This document shows positions 53,750 to 64,000 of a stretch of 64,000 bases of DNA, in pieces (within the stretch, counting starts at the first letter, position 1; every line of letters begins with the position of its first letter). The position numbers and the translations under genes are program-made. The stretch is from the NCBI GenBank assembly GCA_907165135.1, contig OU015567.1, forward strand, positions 10,979,001 through 11,043,000, in the 5' to 3' direction. The notes under the pieces are model-generated. The model made no database searches. It was not told the origin of the DNA and was given only the letters and a program-made list of their open reading frames with translations. The DNA is from Oikopleura dioica. Lineage: Eukaryota; Chordata; Appendicularia; Copelata; Oikopleuridae.

Positions 53750-54595
53750 TTGAATTTCAATGGAATTCATTCGGTGTAATCTCAGCGTTTTGACACGCCG
53801 CAGTCGGATGATGCCGCGGCCTCAATCTGCACCCTCTTCGGACGAAGGATAATTGTAAAACCCATGCTCCCCAGGCTTGGAATTTCATTCTTACATCAAC
53901 TGGTGCTCCAGATACGGAATTTGCTTCGTCTAAATTTTGTTGACTCTCAGACTCTATCTCAAATTCAAGGTTCTCTCGGCATCAATAATAGACGATCAAG
54001 TATAATCTGCGTAATCACATTCAACAATAATTATGTTTTTCATCAAAGTTAACAGTAGAAACCAATCGAACTTCACGAATAGACATCAAGATCGTGCTCT
54101 TGATACTTTCAAGTGCGGACTGTTTATTCTCACTGTAAAATATCTCAACGGAAATGAACAACATAAGCAATTCTCTTTGTATTTCTTCTGTTTAGTATTA
54201 TTACTTTTTTTAATCAATCGATTAGAGTTTGGGTACGCTTGATGCCGATCTTGGTAGCGTATAAACACATAAACGCACGCTTGGATTTTTTTATCGAGCA
54301 AGATTAAATTTTGATGGACGCAATTTATTTTGAGAAAACAAAATCAGGAGAGATTATTTTTGGTGTCCGCGAGATGGTATGCAAATATGCCGCGCTCGGG
54401 GATCGTGGAAAGTTTCAAATTGTTTTTCCAAAAGCATGAAAAGTCAGTAGGACACGTTCTGCGCCTTGCGCTGGAATGGAAGCTCCCCATAATAACTAAA
54501 TATAGAAAAGATAAAGCGAAAAGATGGAGCTCAACCAAAGCAGTAACTTCTCACTTTGGACTGGTTTGCTAAAAACAAGGGATGATATAATTAGT
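53750..54595. other. Stretch without a supported gene
   Basis: Overlapping short frames on both strands (54033-54242 plus against 54086-54301 minus; 54330-54572 plus against 54344-54538 minus) give no clear gene. Confidence 0.3.
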
Positions 54596-54602
54596 AGTTT
54601 AA

Positions 54603-54996
54603 GGGGGTAGAACTAGATTTTTGGAAAAAAACGTGATTTTCGGAAGGCACTTTAAATAAGAAAAAACTGTTTTTACTTATGATTACGCAATTTCCTCAAA
54701 AATGTTGCTAGATAAATGGTTAAACTATCTTAAAATGAGATTTAAAAAACTTGGCTAGTCACGTGACTCGAGAAATTTGAGGACGCGAATACGCTAAAAT
54801 TGCGATTTTCAAAGAGGTGGGTTGACGTTTCGCTCTCTAGCGCCAAAATGTGTTGACGAAAAAATTTTAAGAAAAATGTTGTTAGATCTAGGTTTGTTCT
54901 ATCTTCAGCCGAAGAGAGAATTTGAAAATCTAAGCTCTCCTGGCTTTGAGCGCCGGTCTAGAATTGCCTATTTTCAAAAAACCTAGTTCTACCCCC
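54603..54996. mobile_element. TTAA-flanked MITE, 394 bp
   Basis: Bounded by TTAA at 54599-54602 and 54997-55000. The inverted ends are GGGGGTAGAACTAG and its complement. Like the element at 5951-6685 it starts with GGG next to TTAA, so the two may share a transposase source. No coding capacity. Confidence 0.8.
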
Positions 54997-55179
54997 TTAA
55001 CGAGAAATTTGTAGTAAAAACTCATCAAAATTTTTGGTAGACAAAATCGCATCGGTTTTTAGCAAAATTTAGCCAGTAAAAAGTGTCAATGAAACTTTCT
55101 GAGAGAAATATGCGTTGTGTTTCTCCTAGAAGAAGATAATTTCCGCGTAAAATATCCGTCCAAGATCCGATACATTCGA

Positions 55180-58100
55180 TTATTTGCTCAACCCTCTTGC
55201 GGGCACTTTTAAATTATTGAACGAGAAATAAACTCGTTGATGCCTGTGAAACATTCTTTTAGTGGAACGTTGCTTTAGAAAGGGCCCGCTGTTTGAATCG
55301 CTTTTGCACCTGTGGATTTCGTTCCTGTAGTATTTTAGCGTCTCGTACTCGATCTCCGCCGGGGTTGCGCTGCAGCTGGCTTCTTCGCTATCGTCGGACT
55401 TATCCGCGCCTTGTGTAAAAAAGATTAAAAACAGGCGCTAGAACTCACCGTCTAGATTTTAATTGGCTTATAAGAATTTCCAAGAACTCCGAAAATCAAA
55501 AACCTCAAAGTTATCTTGAGAATGAGACGTTCTAAAATGAAGCTTCACCGGCTTTATGAAGGGTAAACCCGCTTTGCGTCATTTTAGCAATAAAATAATT
55601 TCGAAAGCATAATATGATAAGAAAAGATAGAATCTTATCATTACAAATTCAATATCGCCGTATGTTTACGAAACTCGCTTTTACGAAAAATGAAGTACTT
55701 ACATAATTGCTTGACAAGAATCTTGCGGATGATATTTATGATCAGCTCGACAAAGCCGAAAAAGGTCGCAGCCGAAATCCCCAAAAACAGGCCGAAGCAT
55801 CCTCCGAATGAAGTGACAATAAACTATTACGCGCTATAATACATCCCCTTTGCTCTAAGCTTAATTATTACTAATAGGTTATAACTATAGGGCCTTATAA
55901 CTAAGGGCCTATATTTTAGGGGTGCGGTAAGTTCATATTATATATAATCATTCAATTTATATGTCACTCGAGCCTCCAATGTCTGATAAATATCTGATGA
56001 ATGGGTACTCAGCATACTCTGCAGAAGTGTTTCGTTTTTGTTTCGAAACGTAAAGTATGAAATCATCGTCTGAAATTCGGAACACTTTTCCTTTGATCAT
56101 CAACTCGTTCGTTTCCATCGTAATTAATATCGAAGCAATGTCTTTCCAACGGTTCAAATTTGATTGCAGGTGAGTCAATAAGACAATTATAATTGTTGTT
56201 TTGAACAATTCCTACGTTGACTTCAGTATCGGTCGTAGTATTTATCCACTAATAAGATATAATCGTTTGATTGAAGAACACAAACAGATTTTGTTTTTAT
56301 CTCACCTTGTGCCCGTATTGAATCTGTTTGGAATGAGGCGTTGAATGATAGCAGTCCTTTTCTCTCCCGTTGATAAAACATAGACTTACTCAATTGAATG
56401 CAAGGAAGTACCGTTAAATTTAAGTTAAGGGCTTAAGTATCTCGCAAGTTTTAGTTGAAATAATTAATTGCTACCTGTCTGTTTGGTCCAGGGGTCTAAA
56501 TTCGCAGTGCGAATTCGCTTTATTGCGAAGCGATGCGAAGCGAAGCGAATTCGCTTTCGCTTCGCTTCGCACTGGAGAGCAGAATTCGCTTCGCTTTCGC
56601 TTCGCAAAAATTCCCAAATTTTCGCATAGATTTTCGCACATCAAGCGACTTTGCTTGATCAGAATGATCTTTATCAACAGGGCTTATCTAGAATCGAAGA
56701 TGATCTCCTCTCCTATCGAGCAAGGGTGACCATTCGGGCAAGAAATCGTCGATTGGCCATCCGAATGCCCGGCCGAAATGAAGGGCCAAGAGTCGCACCG
56801 TGCGAATGCCCGGTCGAGTTGGTGATGGGATTTTCAATAGATAAAGGTTTGAAAAATAAGTTTCGAGAGGCTTTTGATTCAGTAAGAGGAGCAAGAGAGC
56901 AAAAATAAGTGTAAAGAATGCGAAATTTAAGAATTTTCCTCGGCGCGGGCTAGACTGAAATGCCCGAAAGCGCTGAATTCCCCGAAAGTGCCGAACTTGC
57001 CAAAATGCCCGCTTTTGCCCGGCCAAATTTAAGGGGCTGAGAATGCCCGGCAGAACACATTTTGCCCGGAAATTGTCCGTTTTCCCCGACTTCCCGATGC
57101 CCGAACGGTCACCTCCGCTATCGAGTTTGTTACTAACTTGGAATTATCAACAGTTAGATCCACCATTCGGCTTATATTGACGAGCTGAAAAAGGTACAAT
57201 AACAGATTTTTTTGTTATTTTCTGCTTCAAAAATAGGTTTTTGAAATCATCTTTGCTTTTGAGTGGCTGATTGTTAAAGATTCTTGCCGAGAATGCGTTT
57301 CAATTCAAGCGAAAAAATTTTCGCTTTTTTTCGCAATTTTCAATGATATTTCGCTTCGCTTTCGCTTCGCACATGGGCGAAGAATTCGCTTCGCTTTCGC
57401 TTCGCAAAAAATTTGAAAAAATGGTTCGCTTTCGCTTCGCTTTCGCACTAGGATTTCGGCTGATATTTAGACCCCTGTTTGGTCAATAATGTTAAGTTCT
57501 TGTTTGTACAAGTTTGTACTTAGGAGAGCATTTATCAATGATCATGGATCGTTTTGAATTCCGGTTGATATTTTAGCCATCAAATTGATCAAAAATTGTT
57601 ATAAAATTTAGAATTCGTTCTGTTAGTGATTTTTAATTGCCGAAAATGGATGAAACTGGCAATTTTTCTTGGCGATTCTATGATGCACCAATTAATGGCT
57701 CTTTTATAATTATTAGTAAATTATATTTCACTACACAAGTGATCTTCTTATCAACAGCTCCTTATCGCACTTACAATTCACCCGGTCAACCTTCGATTTG
57801 AACGCCAGCAACTCTCGTTTTACGCAGCTTATGTGGTCTGTTCTTTGAGGTTTTCATAATGATTATTTACGAATTAATAACGAAAGTGAAAATTCGCGGA
57901 GTTTCAGATTGCTTTTTCAATAAATTTGGCAAAATTGGATCTACGCACTGCGAAAGCATTAGAGCTAGAATTTTGATAAATATTGCTTTCTCACGCGGAG
58001 GCAGAAAATGAGTTCTGTTTCTTGGGGTAGATTTTAAATTTTCTAATTTCATATCTCGTCCACGTGCGGAACCAAACTAACTCGATTTTGATGTTTTTCA

Positions 58101-61100
58101 AGCTTTTTACAGTCTCAAACCAAATCATTATTATCACGAGAATCACCCTCTAAAGTTTAGAGTCTAAACTTTATAATCTAATGCATACATTCTAACTAAC
58201 ACTCTAAGCAAGAAATTTTGATAAAATTCTTTCGCATAATTTTGTTTTGTTCTAGTTCGCGGTATTTAGTAGTAACCTCGACGAAAAGAGAGCAGTTGCG
58301 ATAGAGGCCGTCAGGTATTTTATCCGGGAAGAATGGAGCTAAGAATGTCCTCGAGTGAAAAATACTTTCTTCTGGAAATTTGAGTACTTTACCTTTACAG
58401 TTGCACAGAGCAAGTGTCCTTTTTGATGGTGAACACAGTTTATCTAATTTCTGTGAAAATTTTATGTTTTGAACCATCAACCTGTTGATTGAGCACTCAT
58501 TTATACAATGTTCTTAACTCCAGTTTAAAATTGCCTTCAAGAAGCTTAGTTCTTAAGGCCGTTAATAAATTCTCAAAAACAAACTCTCCATTTGACCATT
58601 TTAAACAAGTCCCTTCAGTGTAGTTATCAAAGAATGCCAATTTTCCCTTTTTTGTGCAGTTGGAGAACGGACTTCCAAGTTTTGTCGTTGTTTGCTATAC
58701 TTTGTTCTAGCTTAGCAACTTCTCGGTGATTGATTTGGTTAAAATTCAAGTGCGTAGTTTTGACTCAAAACTAGACAATTCCCGTTTACCCTACTGTTTT
58801 ATGTAACGATACTTGTGATAAAGAGAGACTGAAGCTCAGCAATTTCCACCAAAAATAATTAGACTGGAATATTTTTACACTCCAAATACATAATAATTGC
58901 TGGAACAATTTCCTGGTGAAGTTTCACGATCGGAATCGACTTTGACGAAACTTGTAGTGACTAGAGACAGAAGTAAATGAGAAATAATAACTTGTTAATA
59001 ACGCGTTTTGGGGAACGAGCACTTAGAGCTGTCCAATTATTGAGATTCTATGAATGAGAAAATACTGCCACGTGATAATCTAATTGCTCCTAATCGGGGC
59101 TGCGTTGAGACAACACAATTAGTGGCGTTATAAACGAAAAACATAAACTTGTTATGGACGTAATTAAGTGTAATAACATTAATGGTAATTACATATAAAA
59201 TAATTGTTCTGATCGCACCTTTTTGAAGTCAAGCACTCGTTGATGCTTGTCAGAATAGTACATTGAGAATCCATCGAGAAAATGAGTCCATCCTTTTTTC
59301 AAGGATATCTACTGTAAATATCCTGAACTTTGATGTTTTCCGGAAGCGGTGCCTGAGGACCAATCGCTCGCTAAAAGGTAAAAATGCTTAAAAGTTCACT
59401 CGAATTCTATTTATGGTCCACTCTGTCCCCTTCCCTCAAAACACCGGAAGACGGGCGCGTTTTTAGAGTTTTTATGAGAGCAGACTCTAACCGTTGTAGG
59501 CAAGAACTATATTTAGGCTTGAACTATTCCGCGGAGTGTATATTTTGCAACTGTTGCGCTGGTTTCAGATTCTTTGATCTTCGAAAAGAACAACTTCCGC
59601 AGAAACTCTTCGAGTAGGTTTGAAGCGAAACCAATTCCTTCCTTCTTGAAAGAGGTGATATTTCCAGCTTAGGCGACATTCTTCTGGCCCCGATCGACAT
59701 GCTTATTCACGGAAGACAATATCTCCTGAGGATTCTTATATGACGAACATTGCCAAATTGATGCATCAAATTTCTATCCTGGACAGGTGTGCCCCGAAAC
59801 CTAAAACGTCAAAGTCTGGCCTTGTTTCTTGATATAATGTGTGCATCGTGATATTCTTTGGCAAGCTTTTTTAATTGCAAATCATTTTGTAAAAGGTGAT
59901 TTTCTAAAATTCGAATTGCCAGACAGCTTTTTATTTAATTAACCTTGCCCTTCAAAAGATCCAAGTTCTTTGCCAACTGAATCTTAGTGGGAACGTCTCT
60001 ATCCTCTGGGTTACTTTTGGCTGCTCATGGGAGAATTTATCCGACGCGGTCCCTACTCAGAGAAAGGTTCGTCCAAATGTCAAGCAGCTTTTGTAACCCT
60101 TCTTGGGTAGTTTCTCGGGTTGTTGCTCAGGTGGTGCTCAAATTTGAATAATTGACAACTTAGCTTACAAAATTCCTCGGCTACGAGTTCGAAATTTACA
60201 AATAGAGTATCTTTACTCCCTCCGTAAGAGTTTTGCAAAACACGTTTATTAACGAGTAATTCCCGGGTTAAAAAGTTGATGCACCTGCCCGAATTTCTTC
60301 TTTATATTTTCGGTATAATCGGATATGTTCTTGGCGATCTCTTCAATAAATGTCGCATTGACCAAGTTTGCTGAAAGTGACGTGTCCGTCAATTTTTATC
60401 GGCACATGATATTCACACCAGCATGTTATTTATGTCGATGGCCGTGGAATAATTATGAGTTTACCATTATATAAATTTCCAATGAGCGGGTAGAGCGTCG
60501 GAAACTTGCTCTGCAGATCGTATCTCGAATGCAACGAGTTGAGGCAAAATGCAATTTGCGGAAAGTCGGGATTCGTTTCTTCCATTGTCATTTTGCTAAT
60601 GCCGCGGTACTGTCTACGTCACGGTCAAAAATAATCGCTTCCCTTTTAAAATATACTCCAACTCTACAATAATCTTGAGGCAAGCGGCGAATTTTGTGAT
60701 TGAATAAATTACGCTCTAGCTTCAAAACTTTTCAAAAACTATCTTTGTGCAGGTCCTTAAGAAAAGCGACCGCACAGCCGTTAGTGGTTTTTCCTTCCCG
60801 GGGGTCAACGTCGTTTGCGTAATTTCTCACACGTTCTCCAACGTCCAAGGTGCGGGTCTACTCATCACCGTAATTATAATTCTCGAGGAGATAGTTGATA
60901 GCCTACAGACGGTAAAATGGAGGCCGAACGCGCCACTCCGGTACTTTGCTTTAGAGTGGTCAGATAGTGCGTACTAATACTATACTTGATACTTTGCTAG
61001 GGACAGAATTCGATCGCGTCTAAATGAAAAATAATTGAATTGGCCTCATTTCTAAAAAAATAATCCCAGTTTTGCCAACTTCAACATTTTGTCCATAGTC

Positions 61101-62083
61101 AATTTAGTGAAAACAACGACTTTCAATAGCTTCCAGACCGTTCAAAATAGACGACTTAATTGCTCCTGGTAGTGATAGTTATTGACCTTGTGGCTATAGA
61201 GATAGGTGCATTTATAGAGCCCGGTGGTTGATCTTTCCAAATGGTTCCTCGAACGCTCTGCTAATCCCAACGATCACTTTGGCTATCTCAAACTAGATAG
61301 GCTTATCGGAACCAGTCCCCAAGTATCCCAATTGTCATAAGTACGCCCCAGCACAGACGGCGAATCGGCTTCCTTGCTACGATATACGCACTTCCATGCG
61401 GACCTAAGAGTTAATGAAAAACGGGCTATTCAACAAAACAGGTCACACGTGATAAAGCAACGATTTAATTTTATGGGATCCGTGTAAGTAAATGTATCCA
61501 CTTAGTGAACTAGAGCAGCTCTAGTGAAAACGAAAACGTGTAAAATAAGGTGGCGAGCAAAACAAAAAACGACATGGCACTTTCGAGCACCACAGAGGTC
61601 AACGTCTTGTGAGTATTACAAAGGGCTAAGTCGACCGCGGGGGAATGTCTTTCCGCTGAACTCATGAACTCCGTGGGTGAGGACTTTTTAGCCCTGTGAG
61701 TACGCAGAAATACATCTGTCAACCGAATGATGTTCACGATTCTCAAGTACTTAAGCGGTTTTTGAATAAAAATTGATAAGACTTGCTCACAAAAATTAAG
61801 AAAACATCATTGAAAATAGTAAAATAATCATTCTCACCTGAGTAAGCAGAAAACTCCTATTCTAAAGGTCAATCATTATAATTGAGGGTTAAGGAACTCT
61901 ATTATTATTTCCACTGGCCAACAATAATTATTACAGAAACTCAATAAACAATTTTCGTTTCCCACTCCTCGATTGAATAATAGCGAATCTGGCAATATCA
62001 TAATTGATCTCTTCCTTGTAATATTTGACCCAACTCACGCTGCTGCGCGTCAGCCGCTCGTCTGAGTCGTCTATTTTCCCCAT
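55180..62083 (-). CDS. Degenerin/ENaC (amiloride-sensitive) sodium channel subunit
   Basis: Plasma-membrane cation channel with two membrane segments and a large ectodomain. Firm exons: 61966-62083 (MGKIDDSDERLTRSS start); 61636-61683; 61313-61403 with the conserved HG, then RRLCW and TM1 (VLMTIGILG); 60465-60595 with post-TM1 FPQIAFC; 60285-60370; 59944-60023; about 59220-59300; 58200-58480 with CNC and other ectodomain cysteines; 55974-56208 ending YLSDIGG; 55703-55801 with the pore motif GLFLGIS and TM2; and 55180-55409, an acidic then basic cytosolic tail ending in TAA. HG, RRxxW, FPxxxxC, LSDIGG and GxFxGxS in order define the family. Exons between 58.1 and 60.0 kb are not fully joined. 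The intron before the pore exon is GC-AG. A large intron holds two nested transposons. Confidence 0.83.
55802..55973 (-). other. GC-AG intron splitting the pre-pore GG codons of the channel
   Basis: On the coding strand, the exon text GACATTGGAG is followed by GCTCGAG and, 172 bases later, CATTCGGAG precedes GATGCTTCGG. Splicing at GC...AG gives SDIGG-CFGLFLG, the expected family sequence. No in-frame GT donor offers the same join. The intron carries inverted TATAGGGCC-type words. Confidence 0.65.
56489..57477. mobile_element. hAT-type element in a channel intron, 989 bp
   Basis: Ends CAGGGGTCTAAAT and ATTTAGACCCCTG, with a 7-8 base duplication (GTTTGGTC on the left; TTTGGTC on the right). 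The subterminal zones (56510-56620 and 57345-57460) are dense in GCTTCGCTTTCGCTTCGC repeats. The interior carries a second element. No transposase. Confidence 0.82.
56721..57117. mobile_element. hAT-like MITE nested in the 56.5-kb element
   Basis: The flanks carry a perfect 8-bp duplication CTATCGAG (56713-56720 and 57118-57125). The ends are similar inverted repeats: CAAGGGTGACCATTCGGGCA against CGGAGGTGACCGTTCGGGCA. A run of TGCCCG/CGGGCA words fills the ends. Confidence 0.78.
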
Positions 62084-62810
62084 AAGCAGTCGAGGGAAAG
62101 ACTTCCAATTTTATCTCAGGAAAGAGAAGCAGGCTTATCTCTCGCCAGAGTGGGCCAGTTTGGATTTTTATTTCTAAAGAAAAAGGAGAAGATTAGTTAA
62201 CTTGATCAAAAGGTAAACAGTTTAGTAAATTCTGGACGAAACAACAAATAAAAAACAGGTTATCGATATTTCCTCAGAAAAAACAAACCTCGATATCTAT
62301 CTTAAATATTGAGCACTCATTTTTATTCAAATTTGATAGGAGTAAGCTTTGGCATTGAATATTTAAAGGATACCTGCCTGCTCTGATCACTCTCTGCGCT
62401 TGTATAAAAATAGAACTAGCTGAGGTCGAAGCGCAACTAATAAAATAAATTCATCAATTACTCTAATCAGTAGCTCTAATCACATCATCTTTATCATCGA
62501 CAGACTCGTTGAGGCATCGACTAGAGTTAACCTTGTTACTGTCGCATCACAAGAATCGAAATCAACTTTATTTCAGCACGTGAGATTGTCCGAGGCAATG
62601 ATTTTCAATTCCAATTCGCATACCATACATTTTCTTGTTCGAACAAATTTAAAAACTTTCAGAAAATTAGTTTGCAAACGAAAGTTCTTTTGGTTAGATC
62701 GCTAGCGGTTACTGGAAAGTCAGTGGCATTTTAGAAGAGTCGATACTTTTTGAGCTTAGAATTCCAGAGGCACCAGTGGCTCCAGAGTTTGGATAATCCG
62801 GTGGTTGTTT
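62084..62810. other. Upstream region of the channel gene, no firm gene
   Basis: Contains the presumed promoter of the minus-strand channel gene. The plus frame VRGNDFQFQFAYHTFSC at about 62586-62650 may be an exon of the next feature. Confidence 0.3.
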
Positions 62811-62819
62811 GGGGCTTAG

Positions 62820-62895
62820 ATTCCCTCACGTGGTCTCACTCAACTTGGCGGTCGATCCCACCGCCGGAACAGTTTATTTTTACAATACCATTCTT
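62820..62895 (+). CDS. Possible YWTD-like repeat exon
   Basis: After a GGGGCTTAG acceptor the plus strand reads PHVVSLNLAVDPTAGTVYFY and then meets a GTAACA donor-like site. The LAVDPxxGxVYxY text resembles LDL-receptor YWTD or NHL-type beta-propeller blades. A single exon is thin evidence; upstream sequence near 62.6 kb and downstream sequence were not joined. Confidence 0.35.
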
Positions 62896-62999
62896 GTAAC
62901 AAAGTATTCAAGTGCACTTATCTACAACTTATTTTATTTGACCCTTTCAGTGTACTTCATTCGAAATTCACTAAAACTTGCGAAGGTGTTCTTCTGAGC

Positions 63000-63780
63000 T
63001 GATCACATTAGAAATAACTGTTGTGTTAAAAGTAAGTCCTGGTAAACGATCAGTTATTAACATAATTGCTTGATGTAAGACACATGTAAGTAAGAGTATG
63101 GGATTAGCAGTTTCTTGCCAAAATAATATTTATCTCGTTCTGTGGCTTTGTTTGGAAGTATCAATTAATAAACTTAACGGAGTATAGCCTGAAAACTGCA
63201 GTGTTTTCATTTTAATCCTTATCCTACAACTTTTTAATCAACTTCTATTCCTGAGAAAATTTTCTACTTGTAATTTGATCATGAAGGCATTTTGTCAATT
63301 ATTTAGTTTCGTCTCCAAAGGCTGTCTGTTTTATGAACGTATGCAAATATCAGAGCTTCAGATCATAAAGTTTTACATTTTGATGTGTTTTCTCTCTCTC
63401 GACGAAACTACCACCAGCTTAGCTTTTTTATCTCCCCCGCTTTAGATGTTTCCCGCAAAGATATACTCTTCCATGATTTCTAATGCTGAAAAATGAATCA
63501 AGAAAATCTCAGACGTGAGCAAATTTGACTAAGATAATCACCGAGGACGGGCAATTTGTCATATTTATCTTCAAGCACAGACACGCGTGTGTGTCCCTAT
63601 GGGCTATTTTCTAATTTGGGCACATAACAAAGAGAATCTCTAGAACAGGAGAAAGTTTTGGATTGTTGTCTTTTGTCCAGCTCAGTTCAGATTCGCGCTT
63701 TGTTCGAGCGGCACGCGGGCGAGAGACACGCAAAGTTGAAGGAAAATCCTGAGGGATGAAGGCAAAGGTTCATAAATAAG
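63000..63780. other. Stretch without a supported gene
   Basis: AT-rich with no clear exon or repeat. Confidence 0.3.
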
Positions 63781-63787
63781 ATTAGTA

Positions 63788-63924
63788 CAGTGAAAACCGA
63801 AATTTCTGCCGGTTTTCAGATTAAAATTTGCGGCAGAATTTTGGGTTCTTTTCAGATTCTTAAAAATGCCAATTTGCCGAAAAAGCGGCAGAATTATGGG
63901 GCGGGGAAATTTGAGTTTTCACTG
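63788..63924. mobile_element. Tc1/mariner-type MITE, 137 bp
   Basis: The inverted ends CAGTGAAAAC and GTTTTCACTG are flanked by TA on both sides, as for Tc1/mariner insertions. The inside holds GGCAGAATT repeats and no coding capacity. Confidence 0.7.
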
Positions 63925-64000
63925 TATTTTAAAAAAGTAATTGATTATGTGAAACTGTACAAAGGATACGGCCGAAGTCGGCAAATTGATTCTCCGTCTT

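Noticed and set aside
1-64000. Bacterial operon, CRISPR array or integrated virus
   Set aside because: No spaced identical repeats, no Shine-Dalgarno-linked gene rows, and no polymerase, capsid or integrase-like frames were seen. The spliced genes are animal-type.

Overview
The window looks like animal nuclear DNA, most likely from a larvacean tunicate close to Oikopleura dioica. Three things point there: most introns are only 28-60 bases long; metazoan Golgi enzymes and degenerin/ENaC channels are present; and a few exon junctions work only if non-canonical G*-AG introns (GC-AG, GG-AG) are allowed, which are known to be unusually common in that genus. I see no bacterial operon, CRISPR array, rRNA, tRNA or viral gene. 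Because exons are short, most genes were assembled by hand from reading frame, splice sites and phase. Models whose exon lengths sum to whole codons are the reliable ones.

Left part (1-7.6 kb): the start of a secreted Cys-rich protein gene runs off the left edge on the minus strand with its own TATA box. A complete ten-exon polypeptide GalNAc-transferase follows on the plus strand. A small unknown plus-strand gene sits directly beside a TTAA-flanked foldback transposon.

8.8-17.3 kb, all minus strand: a multi-pass membrane protein gene with a 1.93-kb palindromic transposon inside one exon; a complete eight-exon galactose 3-O-sulfotransferase-like gene; and a small four-exon unknown gene.

19-22.7 kb, minus strand: a gene for a Thr-rich, Gly-rich, Asp-rich and Cys-rich (galaxin-like) protein, and a complete small single-pass membrane protein gene. 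22.7-37 kb is gene-poor to my eye: one good three-exon unknown gene (33.3-34.2 kb) and several weak open frames.

38.2-46.6 kb, mostly minus strand: small unknown genes. One of them carries a 3,993-bp hAT-type transposon in the middle of a coding exon, with an 8-bp target duplication, and the frame is exact on both sides. The transposon itself is packed with minisatellites and other repeats.

47-62.1 kb, minus strand: a region of coding exons with degenerin/ENaC-like features, two small genes near 52-53 kb, and a well supported 6.9-kb degenerin/ENaC channel gene (55.2-62.1 kb) whose intron holds an hAT element with another hAT-like element nested in it. The last 2 kb hold a possible exon of a YWTD-like protein and a Tc1/mariner-type MITE.

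The most interesting theme is that two large transposons sit inside coding exons at positions where their target-site duplications supply exact GG-AG or GC-AG splice borders, so that removing them as introns would restore the original protein exactly. This looks like intron gain in progress, but no transcript evidence is available here.
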